This document shows positions 33,554-44,006 of a DNA stretch of 64,000 nt, one piece after another. This DNA comes from Phialocephala subalpina. Lineage: Eukaryota; Ascomycota; Leotiomycetes; Helotiales; Mollisiaceae. The DNA is taken from positions 376,179 through 440,178 of the forward strand of contig FJOG01000023.1 in assembly GCA_900073065.1 (NCBI GenBank), given 5' to 3'. Numbering within the stretch: the first letter of the stretch is position 1; the number at the start of each line of letters is the position of its first letter. A program made the translations under genes and the position numbers. The notes under the pieces are model-generated. The model did not search any database. It was not told where the DNA came from and was given only the letters and a program-made list of their open reading frames with translations.

Positions 33554-35257
33554 TTACTCTGACAATCTCTTCATCAGAACCCTCACGCCTTCAGTCCCAG
33601 GCTTTGCTTTCGGAAGGAAGAAATCTCCCCACAACTCCACCGAATCAACACCCGTCTCATACAACTGCATCTCATACCTCCTAAACAGCGTCGAGAGCAT
33701 AAGATACAACTCCGCGTATGCCAAATTCATACCCACACATTGTCTTGTGCCCCTCGAGAAGGCGATGTTGTATCTCTGCAATCTCTTACTGATGATTTTC
33801 GAGCCCGAGCCATCGTCCTCGAGCCAGCGCTCAGGCGAGAACTCGTTACTGTTAGGGAAAATATTTTCGTTATGATGCATGTGTACTGCATCCATGCTCA
33901 CGAGAAAGCCAGCTGGGATTAGTTTTCCTTTGTACTGGAGTCCTTCTTTCGGTGAGATTCTTGGGGATCGTTGCGAAATGCCGTATGAGAGTCTCAATGC
34001 TATCACTGTCAACGTTGAATCTCCAAAGAAAGATGAAGCATTGGAGTCCTACCTTCTTGGATGACCACACTAAGGTATGGGAGCTTTTCGAGCTCTGCCC
34101 AAGTCAATTCGTCAAACCTCGAGGGCATTGCTGCTACGAGTTCTTCGCGTAGTGTCTTCTGAATCATGGCATTGTCGACAATGTGGAAGGCAGCAACCTC
34201 GAGGGTATGTTTGATTGTGTCAGATCCCGCACCAACCAATATGTTCGATTCGTCGCTCAGCCGCTTCACACTGAGCTCTTGTGACGGCAGATCTGATTCC
34301 AGCAATTCATGAAGAATAGTCTTGTGCCCCGCCATCTTCTCGCCTTTTTGTTTCTCCTCTTTGATATCTCGTACCTTGTCTGAAGTGATCTATTGACGTT
34401 AGAAATAATTCTTTTAAGCTCATGCGCAGCTTACTCCATGATACTTCCTCACAACAATCATACCCGGATTCAGCAATCCCTGAACCCACTCCGGCAACGC
34501 CCTCACAGCACTCAAAATCCACGGCAAATGCGTAATAACATGCACTCTCCCCAACAACTCATCCATCACCTCTGATAATCCCGAGAAGAAATGCTCGTTG
34601 TCAAGATCGTTGTACGACTGGCCGAACGCATACTCAGTCACGACATCGATCGAGAAACATCCAAACGCCTTGCTCAAATTTAGCGGCTTCTTCGTTTCAA
34701 CATACTCGTCGACTCGTCGGCAAAACTTATCTCGTTTCTCACGAATGTATGGCCAGAGAAGTAGCACTTGGTGCTTCGAGAAGAACGGGTTGAGTGCGGT
34801 GCGACGAATCCTATGTAGTTCATGGGGTCCGGTGACTTGTGCGGCGCCGGGACTGTCCCAGCGGATGTCGAACTTCATTGTTTTGTCTGGGTGCAGACTG
34901 TGGGAGTATATAGTGTCGTAGTATTCGGGGTCGTCGATATGGAGTTCTGTTGGGTTGATTCGGATGATTGGGCCTGTTGCTGTCAGAACTGGAATTAAGA
35001 TTGCGAAAGAAAGTCTTGCCATATTGTTTGTGGAGTTCTTGCATGTGGAAGGTAAATTGGCCCCCTTTAATGATGTCGTAGTACATCTCGTACATTGAGG
35101 TGAAGGCCGCGAGTTTTGGCCCCGGAAATTTGGAGAGTGGACTCAGGTATATGCGGTAGATTGCAAGTGTAGCCAGCCAAAATCCAGTGAAGGTTAGTAG
35201 ACCTGAAATGAGTACTGTATCCATTCTCTCGACAAGTGACCTTTCAATGAAAGCCAT
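33554..35257 (-). CDS. Cytochrome P450 monooxygenase
   Basis: Four exons: 35257-35020, 34973-34435, 34389-34053, 33999-33554 (519 residues); introns of 46, 45 and 53 nt. An N-terminal membrane anchor (VLISGLLTFTGFWLATLAIY) is followed by the Pro-rich hinge LSKFPGPKLAAF. Other landmarks are HRIRRTALNPFFSK (helix C region), I-helix VGAGSDTIKHT, K-helix EALR, the FSPERW motif, and the haem-binding loop FSRGTRQCVGMNLA with axial Cys at about 459. The sequence resembles fungal P450s of trichodiene-oxygenase-like families, often found in secondary metabolism. It is ER-bound and needs NADPH-P450 reductase. It is divergent from the Zn(II)2Cys6 regulator, with 596 bp between starts. Intron 1 uses a GC donor. 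Confidence 0.93.
34974..35019 (-). other. GC-AG intron in the P450 gene
   Basis: The exon ends CAATATG and the intron begins GCAAGA, ending CAACAG. This joins HKQYG to PIIRINPTELH, the conserved P450 sequence. No GT in the interval gives the right phase. Confidence 0.78.
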
Positions 35258-35853
35258 TTCGGACGTTGGAGATATTTGCAAGCGTACGAATTTGTAGGCT
35301 TGAAGGACTTCGATTTTTTATGTACAAACCCATCCACAGAACGATAATTTAGGGATGACCATAAGCTCAGACTTGACTTTGAATTCACAAATAGGAGGAT
35401 GATATTCCAGCCTCTCGGTAAGCCGCTAAGGTCAGGGGGGTTGGAGCGGCAGCTTCGATCCCTGAACGCTTCGGCTTCGGCGGTCCAGCCAATCACAGTC
35501 AGGACCCGTTTTAACTTTAGCGCTGACAGTAGATGGCTTCAACGTCTTCTCAAACAGTCGCACTACACCATCGTGATGCTCGTGTCCGTTTTGTATTGCA
35601 ATCACTCAAATTTTAGCAGGAAACTTCGATGGTCAGTCGTGTTTACTGTATTTGACGAGTTGAAACGATATTTGCTGTGGTCCAAGTAATACCAAGTCGC
35701 CGTTCTCACCACACATGACAGACTTGAGAAGAACAATCTCAAATCTCCCTGCTTGAAGTCCCTGGAGAAAATCCCGATTCGATCTGACCTAAGGGTAACT
35801 GTGGCAAAGCTTGATTAATATTCCTCCCTCTCACATCCCTCCCCCACAATCTC
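35258..35853. promoter_or_regulatory. Bidirectional promoter region between P450 and Zn(II)2Cys6 regulator
   Basis: 596 bp between divergent start codons, with no coding content. The layout suggests shared control of the oxygenase and the regulator, possibly by the regulator itself (inference). CGG-type half sites occur (for example cggcttcggcgg near 35472), but with no convincing spaced pair. Confidence 0.45.
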
Positions 35854-37291
35854 ATGGCTTTCGACGGCATGATGCGCGTACAATCCGACCCGATGACGGG
35901 CTTCCAAGCCCCAATAGTCTTCAGTCGAGCCCACAGAAAGAGTAGGACCGGCTGTGGCACATGCAAGACACGTAAAGTTAAGGTATAATCGTACCACTTG
36001 TCCAATGCAGGACCCAGCTGATCTAGATCTCTAAAAGTGTGACGAGCACCGTCCCGTGTGCAACAACTGCTCCCGCCGCTGCGCCGATCTGATAGCCTGC
36101 GACTTCCCACCCCGCCAAGACATATTCCGAAGCCGAAAGCTTGTACCTCGCCAGTCGGATTCAAAACCAAACAGCTCTTTCACTCCGTCTCCACACGTGA
36201 TAGACCTTCATCCAACAGGGACCTCGACATCTCCTAAGCAGCGCCGTCTAGAGATGAGACTTCTTCATCACTACACGACCACGACATGCCACGCTCTTCC
36301 ATCACGAGGGAAGAACGACCCTCATCAAATATTCTCCTCTGTCGTCCCCCAAATAGGATTTGTCTCCGACCTCGTCTTGGACGCCATGCTCGCATTCTCG
36401 GCCTTACACCTCCGCTCCATTTCCTCTTCCTCAATCAAAGACAACTCGCTCGATCTCGCAGAACTCGAAGCAGCAGAATCCCGATACATGTCAAAGGCAC
36501 TGAACCTACAACGTCGCGCCCTTCAACACCTTGAAGCTATTGATGGGAACGAAGTCTTCAGCGCAGCAATGTTTATCTTCCACTACGTATTCCTCACCGA
36601 GAATTACAAAGCTGTTTCGAACGAGACCGAATATTTTATACCTACGAGGATCTACCATCTCGCGAGAGGGAGCAAGGTTTTATTTATGGCGTTGCCGGAT
36701 CTAGGATACGAACACTACGATCTCTACTGCCCTCGCACAGACTTGATTCTCGCCGAGAGGCCGAGCAGCTCGTGGTTCATCGAGAGCGCATTGAAGGACT
36801 GCGAACGTCTTCGAGTCTTTCTCGAGACACACACTCCCCAAGCCTCGCCATCTACAACCAAAACTACACCAGAATACGACCTCCAAATCCTCTGTGAGTC
36901 CCTATCCAACTTCACACAACTGATCCACACCTTTAGCGCTGGAACAGAACACATCTTCCCACAAGCCCAAAACCTCCTCGCCCTCTTCCCCATCCGCAGC
37001 GGAAAAAGATTCGAAGAAATGTTGGATGAGAAAGAACCCATTGCTTGTGGGTTGATGGCGAGGAATTTTGCGTGCATCCATGCGGTGGGACCAGGAAAGG
37101 GAAGAGGGATCTGGTGGCTGCATGGTGGGATTGAGGGAGGGACGAAAGTGGATATTGGGAGGGGGAATGTGTTGGGCATTCAAGGCATACTGAAAGATGT
37201 CGGGAGAAATGTGGTTGATGAGGAGAAGTGGGATTGGGTGATGGATTGGCCGATTGCTGTCGTGGAAGGGAGGATTGAGTTTGATGTTTAA
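35854..37291 (+). CDS. Zn(II)2Cys6 fungal transcription factor
   Basis: Exons 35854-35982 and 36038-37291 (intron 55 nt, inside the zinc cluster) encode 460 residues. The cluster begins at Cys34 as CGTCKTRKVKC, then DEHRPVCNNCSRRC, with a further Cys in LIACDFPP, slightly longer than usual before the last Cys. A middle region with a predicted helical regulatory domain follows (FVSDLVLDAMLAFSALHL, ALNLQRRALQHLEAID). No Fungal_trans signature is obvious; the layout fits the UPC2-like/C6 group common near metabolic genes. The protein is nuclear and likely binds CGG-containing sites. It shares an intergenic region with the P450. Its last 10 codons and 3' flank are copied downstream of the GST gene. 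Confidence 0.88.
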
Positions 37292-38108
37292 AGAGTGAAT
37301 GATAGATGCTAATCTCTAATAGGTAGTGATTATTTAGTCTGTAAATCATTTTCAATGAGATTTGGGTGGGCGAACCTCACTTGGTATGGGACATCGGCCT
37401 TTCTATTACAATACGACAACCTAATGTCCCGGAATATACGTTCTGAGCATACACGATACAGATAAATTACTTCCAATCCAATACATGAGAGAGTCGCGGC
37501 CGCTAGCTCGTCCTTGAAAGGATACATTACCGAATAGATTTTTTTCCAGCAAGAACCATATTAACGGGATCTTCAGGCACGAGAATGCGAAGCGCTAGCG
37601 GATATGGATTGAGAACACCCTCGCAAAACCGAGGGCGAAAACTTAACTTTACGAGGACACTCGTTTGGTGTTAAAAGATACAAGTAATATTTATTGACGT
37701 CGGTGAAAGCACCCACCAAGTCGGCAAGCCCTCGGCTCGCTTGGAGCGAGGTTGTTGCCTATCACGATCACGTGCCTTAGCGCAGCACTAGCACCTACTT
37801 TATTTACAGCTCACCTCCTCACAGACCTCTTCTACTCTTCAGACAAACGCACCGATAACACAGAGCCCTCAGACTTGCACTCCGCCTGAGGAACGCGAGA
37901 CTTCTTGCGTGAAACCTATTACATTCCCTTAGGATGACATACAGAAACCCGCGCCACCACCAACTCTCTTCACCGACCCTCTTTGCAAACGGGACTGAAC
38001 TTCAATTTTGGCGACCTCTCTCAACATCAGTGGGATCTTTTTGAAAGGCTATTAACAGGAATCGGTTGGCTAGAACAACCTGAGTCTTCCATCAAGCTCC
38101 CCATCAAC
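37292..38108. other. Intergenic region upstream of F-box gene
   Basis: 817 bp, no supported gene. The frame of the F-box gene is open upstream to 37983 but lacks an ATG before 38109. Confidence 0.4.
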
Positions 38109-39395
38109 ATGGTCGAAACTAGGAGGACGACTCGAGGCAATGTTCAAGGCAGATCGAAGAATGTCCGGGCGGTTCAAGCACCAAAGACAAATGGAACCGC
38201 ACCAACAAACCAGACCAAAAGAAAGGCAATCCAGGAAGCAGCAGAGAAAGGCAAGGGCAAGAAGCGAGCCAAAAATAACTATCTTTCATACCTCCCAAGA
38301 TCACACGAGGTCGGAAGTGACCCAAACCACAACATTCGACTTTTGAACCTTCCACGAGATATTTTCGACGAGATCACGTCCTGGCTGGAGCCCGATGCGC
38401 TGACCTGCCTAAGTCTCACGTGCAAAGAGATCTTGAGCATTGTGGGAAGAGAATCATGGACCGAATGCCGTTCCAAACGACAGTATTGGAACCAAACCAA
38501 TGGCTCATGGACCCACTTCCGATATTCATTGATTCCCCTCCTCGGCCGAGACACACCACATCTAATCGTCTGCGGTCCGTGCATGACGTTGCATCCGCCA
38601 TTCAAACCGCCGCGGGAGCATCGAAAAACGAAGTTGACGAAATCCTGCTTCGGGCAGTGGAGTACCATTGACTACCTCCCGAATGATGAGCTTGGCGGAT
38701 ATAACCTTCTCTGGGAGCACATTGTGGAGGCTCGTAAGTCGTTGGCTCTAGAATCTACGGACAAGATTGGCTCTCCCATTGAGCTTCTGGATGGAAATTT
38801 CACCGTGCGGCACAAACGACTTAACTATACATTGATTTCCTCGGGACGACAAATAAGGAAGAACCTAGTCCTCAAACACGAACATATCTTCCATGGTGTA
38901 GATACTCGATCTTCCCTCCGGCTAGCGGATATCACAGCTCTCCCGGTCCGCCTTTGCCCACACCAAACAACCAGCACACAAAAATCAGAGCCAAATTGTT
39001 TCACAAAAGGCCGGCTTCCCAGTGGTCTTTTGACCCATTCCATTACAACAGCAGCTCCGCCTTCCCTCCGGATAGGTATGCCAGCACCTAACATGTTCAG
39101 CTCCCCAGTATCGAGTGAAAAGAAACAAATGGACTCTGCCGTTTCCAGTGGCAAGGCTTTGTGGACATGCCGGGCTTGTCCAACGAAATGGCATGTTCAA
39201 CACAGCGGGGAAGGAGGTGGGGAACTCAAGATCACTGCATGGCATAGCTTGGGAGATACCGCGTACCGGGCGCAGGAGTACTGGAAGATGCTTGTGAGGA
39301 GAGAGATGTGGAACTTAGGAGACGGAAAGCGGAATAGTGAATTTTTCGCTGGTACCAGGCAGTACCTGGATTTTGCGATTGACGATGAGGAGTAA
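38109..39395 (+). CDS. F-box protein
   Basis: An intronless gene of 428 residues; 38109 is the first ATG in the frame. A basic N-terminal segment (MVETRRTTRG, KRKAIQEAAEKGKGKKRAK) precedes the F-box at about 76-118: IRLLNLPRDIFDEITSWLE, then ALTCLSLTCKEILSIVGRESW. The F-box would bind Skp1 and thereby present a target to an SCF ubiquitin ligase. The remainder contains Cys pairs (CGPCMTLH, WTCRACPTKWHV) like those in many fungal F-box proteins of unknown targets, but no leucine-rich or WD repeats. The substrate cannot be inferred. Confidence 0.82.
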   Translation: MVETRRTTRGNVQGRSKNVRAVQAPKTNGTAPTNQTKRKAIQEAAEKGKGKKRAKNNYLSYLPRSHEVGSDPNHNIRLLNLPRDIFDEITSWLEPDALTCLSLTCKEILSIVGRESWTECRSKRQYWNQTNGSWTHFRYSLIPLLGRDTPHLIVCGPCMTLHPPFKPPREHRKTKLTKSCFGQWSTIDYLPNDELGGYNLLWEHIVEARKSLALESTDKIGSPIELLDGNFTVRHKRLNYTLISSGRQIRKNLVLKHEHIFHGVDTRSSLRLADITALPVRLCPHQTTSTQKSEPNCFTKGRLPSGLLTHSITTAAPPSLRIGMPAPNMFSSPVSSEKKQMDSAVSSGKALWTCRACPTKWHVQHSGEGGGELKITAWHSLGDTAYRAQEYWKMLVRREMWNLGDGKRNSEFFAGTRQYLDFAIDDEE

Positions 39396-39780
39396 CATAA
39401 GACTAGGAAAAGAAGCCCGAATAAAGTATATGCATATGTCAAGAACTCTAGTCGAAGTCACGCGCTGAAATATTGTGTGCATCAGCACTGGGCAACGGTT
39501 CGAACCCCAAGTTTCTGCAGTGTTTCGCTTGATATTGACCAAGATATAAGCACACCCAATCCATACTTGAAGTCGCGCCCCCGGCAGATCCTCGAGGCTA
39601 AACTCGTACTCTGTCACCCTTGGTTCGTTTGTGCCACCTGACAGCTTGTCAGCACTAACCACGCCTACAGTGCCATTGATCTCACCTTCTCATGAAGCCT
39701 TCCCTCAACACTCTACTCAAAAAACATACCTCATTCGCAATTGATTCCTTCCAAAATCCAAGAAAGCACAGTTGTTAAAA
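39396..39780. other. Intergenic region between F-box and GST-like genes
   Basis: 385 bp, no gene. A tRNA-B-box-like word (39497-39508) was examined and rejected. Confidence 0.4.
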
Positions 39781-40527
39781 ATGGCGCAATTAGTCAAGCA
39801 GAAGACTATCCCCACACTGTACAACATGTCCTCCTCCCAAGCCTTTGTGATCCTCTGGGCACTCGAGGAGGTTGCCGACACCCACGGAATCAAATACAAC
39901 ATAAAGAACCTTCCCCGTCGGGACCCGAACACCGCAAAAGAACTGAAGGCTCTATTTCCCATAGACAAGTCACCAATCGTGACGCTAGAACCCGTGGACG
40001 ACGAACCAGCACAGACATATCAAGTCCTACCAAATGTCCTGACCGAGAGCCGACTCATCCTCCAATTCATCTCCGACAACTATACCACAGGTGAATGGGT
40101 CCCCAAATCTTCGTCAGACAAGAGCCGCGATATCTTCTTCCAGGAACTCGCGAAATGCACCTTAATTCTCAAAGTTAACTTCTGCGTCATCTTCGAAGTC
40201 ATCCCTACATTTCTACCATTCGGGCTTCGACATCTCATCCTGCTTCTCGTAAAGCCTGTCGTCAATCACTTTCTTGACGACCTGCGGGATATCTATCAGG
40301 TCATGGAAGATTCGCTTGACGAAGAGCGACCTTGGTTTTCTGGCGAGAAAATAGGTCTTGCTGATTTCAATATGAGCTTTGCTATGGATATGGCGGTGCA
40401 GAGGGGATACTTTGATCCGAAACGGTATCCGAAAGTTGGGAAGTGGTACGAGTCTATTCTTGAGCGGCCTGCCTATAAGAGAGCGTTGGAAAAAGGAGGA
40501 GAGTACGATCTTACTGTCTTCGCTTAG
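39781..40527 (+). CDS. Glutathione S-transferase-like protein (Gtt1-like)
   Basis: Intronless, 248 residues. The N-terminal thioredoxin-fold part has TIPTLYNMSSSQAFVILWAL, ELKALFPIDKSPIVTLEP and VLTESRLILQFIS, matching the GST N-domain with the cis-Pro motif (SPIV) and the Glu-Ser glutathione contact (TES). The C-terminal helical domain ends GEKIGLADFNMSFAMDMA and YPKVGKWYESILERPAYKRA, the GST_C hallmark. Gtt1-type enzymes conjugate glutathione to electrophiles and are often ER- or cytosol-associated; a hydrophobic stretch (VIFEVIPTFLPFGLRHLILLL) could contact membranes. Its location between oxidative genes fits detoxification (inference). Directly behind its stop lies a copy of the Zn(II)2Cys6 gene's 3' end. 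Confidence 0.87.
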   Translation: MAQLVKQKTIPTLYNMSSSQAFVILWALEEVADTHGIKYNIKNLPRRDPNTAKELKALFPIDKSPIVTLEPVDDEPAQTYQVLPNVLTESRLILQFISDNYTTGEWVPKSSSDKSRDIFFQELAKCTLILKVNFCVIFEVIPTFLPFGLRHLILLLVKPVVNHFLDDLRDIYQVMEDSLDEERPWFSGEKIGLADFNMSFAMDMAVQRGYFDPKRYPKVGKWYESILERPAYKRALEKGGEYDLTVFA

Positions 40528-40590
40528 GTGATGGAGGGGAGAATTGAGTTTGATGTTCAAAGAGTGAAAGAAAGATGGCAATCTTCACCA
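40528..40590 (+). repeat. Displaced copy of the Zn(II)2Cys6 gene 3' end
   Basis: About 53 bp match 37269-37322 closely. Both contain attgagtttgatgtt and aaagagtga and encode EGRIEFDV. In the functional gene a TAA follows; here CAA replaces it. The match starts immediately after the GST stop codon. Confidence 0.75.
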
Positions 40591-41660
40591 TCAAGTCTAC
40601 ACTCGCAGCAGTACATCACCTTAAAACTAGGTCGAAATAACACTTGCACAACTGACTATCATGAAGGCCATTTCATCCAAGCCTACGACATCTCCAAACC
40701 AAACAACTACTCCACTGGAGTCTTCAAGTTGACCCTTCATTTGACAATCTGCCTCGATCACGATGTCTGTGAGCCCTTGCTCTCCTCCTCGCCCTTACAC
40801 AATCCTTCGCCCTCGCTTGCCTGAGCCGCTTCCTCGTCCCTCTCCTTCTGCAGCCTCAATTCCATCTCCTACCTATCCTCCCGCTCGCAACGCTCTCTGA
40901 GACGCATACCAGCTTCCAGTTTTTCGTGGCGTACAAGACGGGTCGTTTGTCCTCGGATTTCACGAGTTTCAATCTCGAACATAGATCGCGCATCCGTATC
41001 GTTCAGAGGAATCTTGGGTCTCGTGTTATTTGTCGCAGGCGTGTTACTGTCTCTTCGGGTGGAGGAGGAAGATGTGGAGATTTTGTGGTGGTACATGGTG
41101 GCGGGAGGCTGAGGTGTGATTTGGTGCTTGAGAGTTGAAATGATGAGAAGCATGAATAGACATCAACGAGTAGTGTTGACCGTGACGATTGATGATGGTG
41201 AAGAGCAGTGGAGAAGAGGAAGAGGGATATGAGTGTATGTCTACTGAGTCCTTTGTTAACAGAAACTCGTATCCTGTATTTTTTCGTGCAGTACAAAAAA
41301 GCCTATGGTCTTCCAAAGATACACCGAGATTATGAACGCAAAGTAAAACACGAGGTACTGAAAGCATGACTCGCAGATGCCGATAGAGAAGGAACATGCC
41401 TTAGTGTTCAGCTACTGTACCAGAAGTTGCTTGTCGAAGAAGCTGGACAAAGTGAGGCAGGGTAGAACGAGATAGCAAGATACTGAAATAAGAAGTTAAA
41501 TACTGCTAGACCAACGAACAAAACTCGAAGCTCAAAATCCCACCTAGTCTGCACTTGCATAAATAACACACCTCGAAAGTTCCACTTGGTCAATCATAGT
41601 TCTCACATCACCAGGCAACCAATCCCACATGTTGTCGTAAGAAGGGTATCTCATTCAAAC
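40591..41660. other. Intergenic region with a possible eroded minus-strand gene
   Basis: Nothing is clearly coding. A minus-strand frame 41153-40872 continues past an in-frame TAG to 40758 and has protein-like composition; see the pseudogene entry. Confidence 0.4.
40758..41153 (-). pseudogene. Possible small pseudogene interrupted by TAG
   Basis: From ATG 41151-41153 a 94-codon frame runs through a Ser/Thr-rich part to a charged part ending RLRERCEREDR, then meets TAG at 40869-40871. Without interruption the same frame continues EMELRLQKERDEEAAQA and so on to TGA 40758-40760. The charged helix-like pattern runs smoothly across the stop, and a TGG-to-TAG change would explain it. I do not recognise the family, and a chance frame is possible. 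Confidence 0.3.
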
Positions 41661-42509
41661 TCATAACATCCCCAATCCGAAGAATCCAACCATCACCAAC
41701 CCGGTATATAAAACTCCATTCCCACTCCCAGCTATCCGTCCAGCACCAGAACTCTTCGTAACAGTCGCACTAGCAGTCGCCATCTCCGCAACCACAATCC
41801 CCGTCACCACACTCGAACTAGCACTCGTCACCTCTCCCGTCGTAACAGCCTTCCCCTTGAAATTACTCCCCTCAAGGAAGACCTCCCCGGTAATGCTCGC
41901 CTTGGCGCTCGAACTCGTCGCTCCTGGGGTGTGGGTCAGCAAATCCTCCGTCTTCGTAACCACCGTGACGGCCTTGAAGAATGCTTGAGCCGCTGTGCCC
42001 GTGAAGGAGAATTCCTGGCTGGTGGTGACGGGGACGTCTAGATCTTCGACTAGCCCGGTTGCTTTGCAGTCCATGGTGAGAGCGGTTTTGGAGGCGAGTG
42101 CACAGCCGAGTGTGAATGATTGTGTCAAGGCTGGAGAAGAGGCAGAGGTGGTGGACGTTGCGACTGGAGCTGTGAATTCGAAGGATACGGTCGAGGCGCC
42201 TTGGATTAAAGTGTATGGTTGTGCGAAGTTGCAGTCCGACGTGGCAGCGGAGGACGCGCAGGCGATGTGATATGTTGTCTCGGCATTGTGTTTTCCCTTT
42301 ACTCTTGTTAGTCTATCATCTTGTCATGAATGGGAGGAGGTGAGGGGACGTACCGAATCAACAACATAAGCAACTATCGGATAATCAACAGCAAAGATAT
42401 CCACCGTCTCTCCCGAGCCATCATTCTTCCCGGGCTCCGCAAAAGTGGTATCAACATTCAAAGCAAAAATCAAAGTAAGGAGCGTGGGTGGCAGACGTGA
42501 GAATCGCAT
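41661..42509 (-). CDS. Secreted, probably GPI-anchored Ser/Thr-rich protein
   Basis: Two exons (42509-42354 and 42296-41661) joined over a 57-nt intron give 263 residues. The N-terminus MRFSRLPPTLLTLIFALNV is a clear signal peptide with a likely cleavage after TTFA. The body has a few Cys (YHIACASS, SDCNFAQP, GCALAS, MDCKATG) and a domain of unknown function, then a Ser/Thr/Ala-rich stretch. The C-terminus has small residues (SSGAGRIAGSGNG) followed by a hydrophobic tail (VLYTGLVMVGFFGLGML), the pattern for GPI attachment at the plasma membrane or cell wall. The family is not recognised beyond this type. Confidence 0.78.
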
Positions 42510-44006
42510 CTCGTAGTCCGCAGAGCGTGGAAGCTCAACATGTACGAATTATACAATCAAAACGGCAAAGGCGGGAAACCAAACACACAGTGGGCGCATG
42601 GTCAGAGTTTTGTTTGGCTTGCAAATTGGGAGAAACATGATTTTACCTCATCTGCCTAAGCTTTGATTAGCCCGCGCATCCGGGAGAGAAGAGCAACATT
42701 GGCGGAGGGGGAAAGGAAATTAGGCTTGCTCGGCGGCCTGTCGTTGGTGGCAGACGTTATCGAAAGTGTAATTCCGGACGAAAAACGCCACGCGAGAGCC
42801 ATTTTCAGGGGAGCAGCGACTCCGAGCGAGCGAGGAGGGATTTGTGTGGGGATCACCAAACCCCATTTGCACGCTGACCCGAGGAAATGATGAGCGGGAT
42901 AGGAGATTTGAAGAGGGAAATATCCTCACCCTGCCAGTTAAGGCTGTAACAATGGGGACATTGATGTCATTTCCGATTGAGTTTGATCGGCCTCCTTCGA
43001 TTCATATACGGAGGTAGTGAGATGAGAACAGGCGGGATGGGATGGTGGAGGGGAAGCAGACAAAAGATGGGATGAACCCGAGGGAACGTGAGGGAAGCAA
43101 GCATCGCGACAGGCAGGGTTCGCGGGCAGCGGCCATGCGCGCGCTTTTCACTCCGGGACGCCACGACTGCATGCGCGATTCGGGGGATGTGGAACAGACG
43201 TCCAAAACAACATGCAGCTAGCTGCAGGGACTTCTCGAGTCAGGAACGGGGACGATGACGAGATGGGAGCTTTCGATGCCCGAATGACAGACACGTGCGA
43301 TGAGACTGGATGAGAGTGATGGTGTCGAGCTTGAGACTCTGCCCTGAAGTGAGAGGAGTCTCTGGCTGATGCTGATGCAGTGTGCACTCACTCGAGATGG
43401 TGATGTCTCGATGAGATGCCGAGATGAGGGGGAGGAGAAGGGATGGGATGAGGAAGGTCGTGAGATTTGGCGAGAACGAGAAAGCAGCCAATGAAGGTCG
43501 CCTTAGTCAGCAGGCTCTATCCTGCCTGTTGCTGCCACCTGCTGCTCTGGATCTCTTCACTTCATCTCAACGAGTCAACGACCAGAATAGTCAACGAGAT
43601 GTTCCCTTTAGTTCCCATGTGCGCGAACGAATTAACTTGATAAGTCTATAATTTGCAACAGAAATCAAGTTTCCTCATAAAGCCACCATGTTGAACTGCT
43701 GCGAGCGAGTGCTTGGTCAACCATGAAGGAACCACCCACTGAGTGAATCTCCACTTGGAGAGGGCTGATGTCCTGTTTGAAATCTGATATTGGCAATTTT
43801 TGTTCCGTGTCGCTATTTATGAGTGCCTGCTTTCTGTTGACTTTTGAAATTTCGTTGCGTAGCTATTGACAAATTCCAATTGTTTTTTGGATTACACCGA
43901 TGTTGCCGAATGACCAGCTGGTCGTCTCTATGTATGCAGTATTCTATCAATTTGCATACGAAGTACCGTGGCGGAACCGGCCAACCTCACCAAGTTCTTC
44001 ACACGA
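42510..44006. other. Intergenic region with a dispersed repeat
   Basis: 1.5 kb, no supported gene. The segment about 43540-43845 resembles 52490-52950 elsewhere in the window (see findings). Confidence 0.5.
43540..43845. repeat. Dispersed non-coding repeat, copy A
   Basis: Shares with copy B (52490-52950) the ordered words cttcactt/atctcaacga, gtgcttg/tca, aaggaacca, tgatgtcc or ggacatcag, tttgaa followed by tctgat or tctgac, and gatcgct or gtcgct, over at least 150 bp with indels. Confidence 0.55.

Noticed and set aside
39497..39508. GGTTCGAACCCC resembles a tRNA B box
   Set aside because: No A box and no cloverleaf arms in the preceding 70 bases, and no matching acceptor stem.
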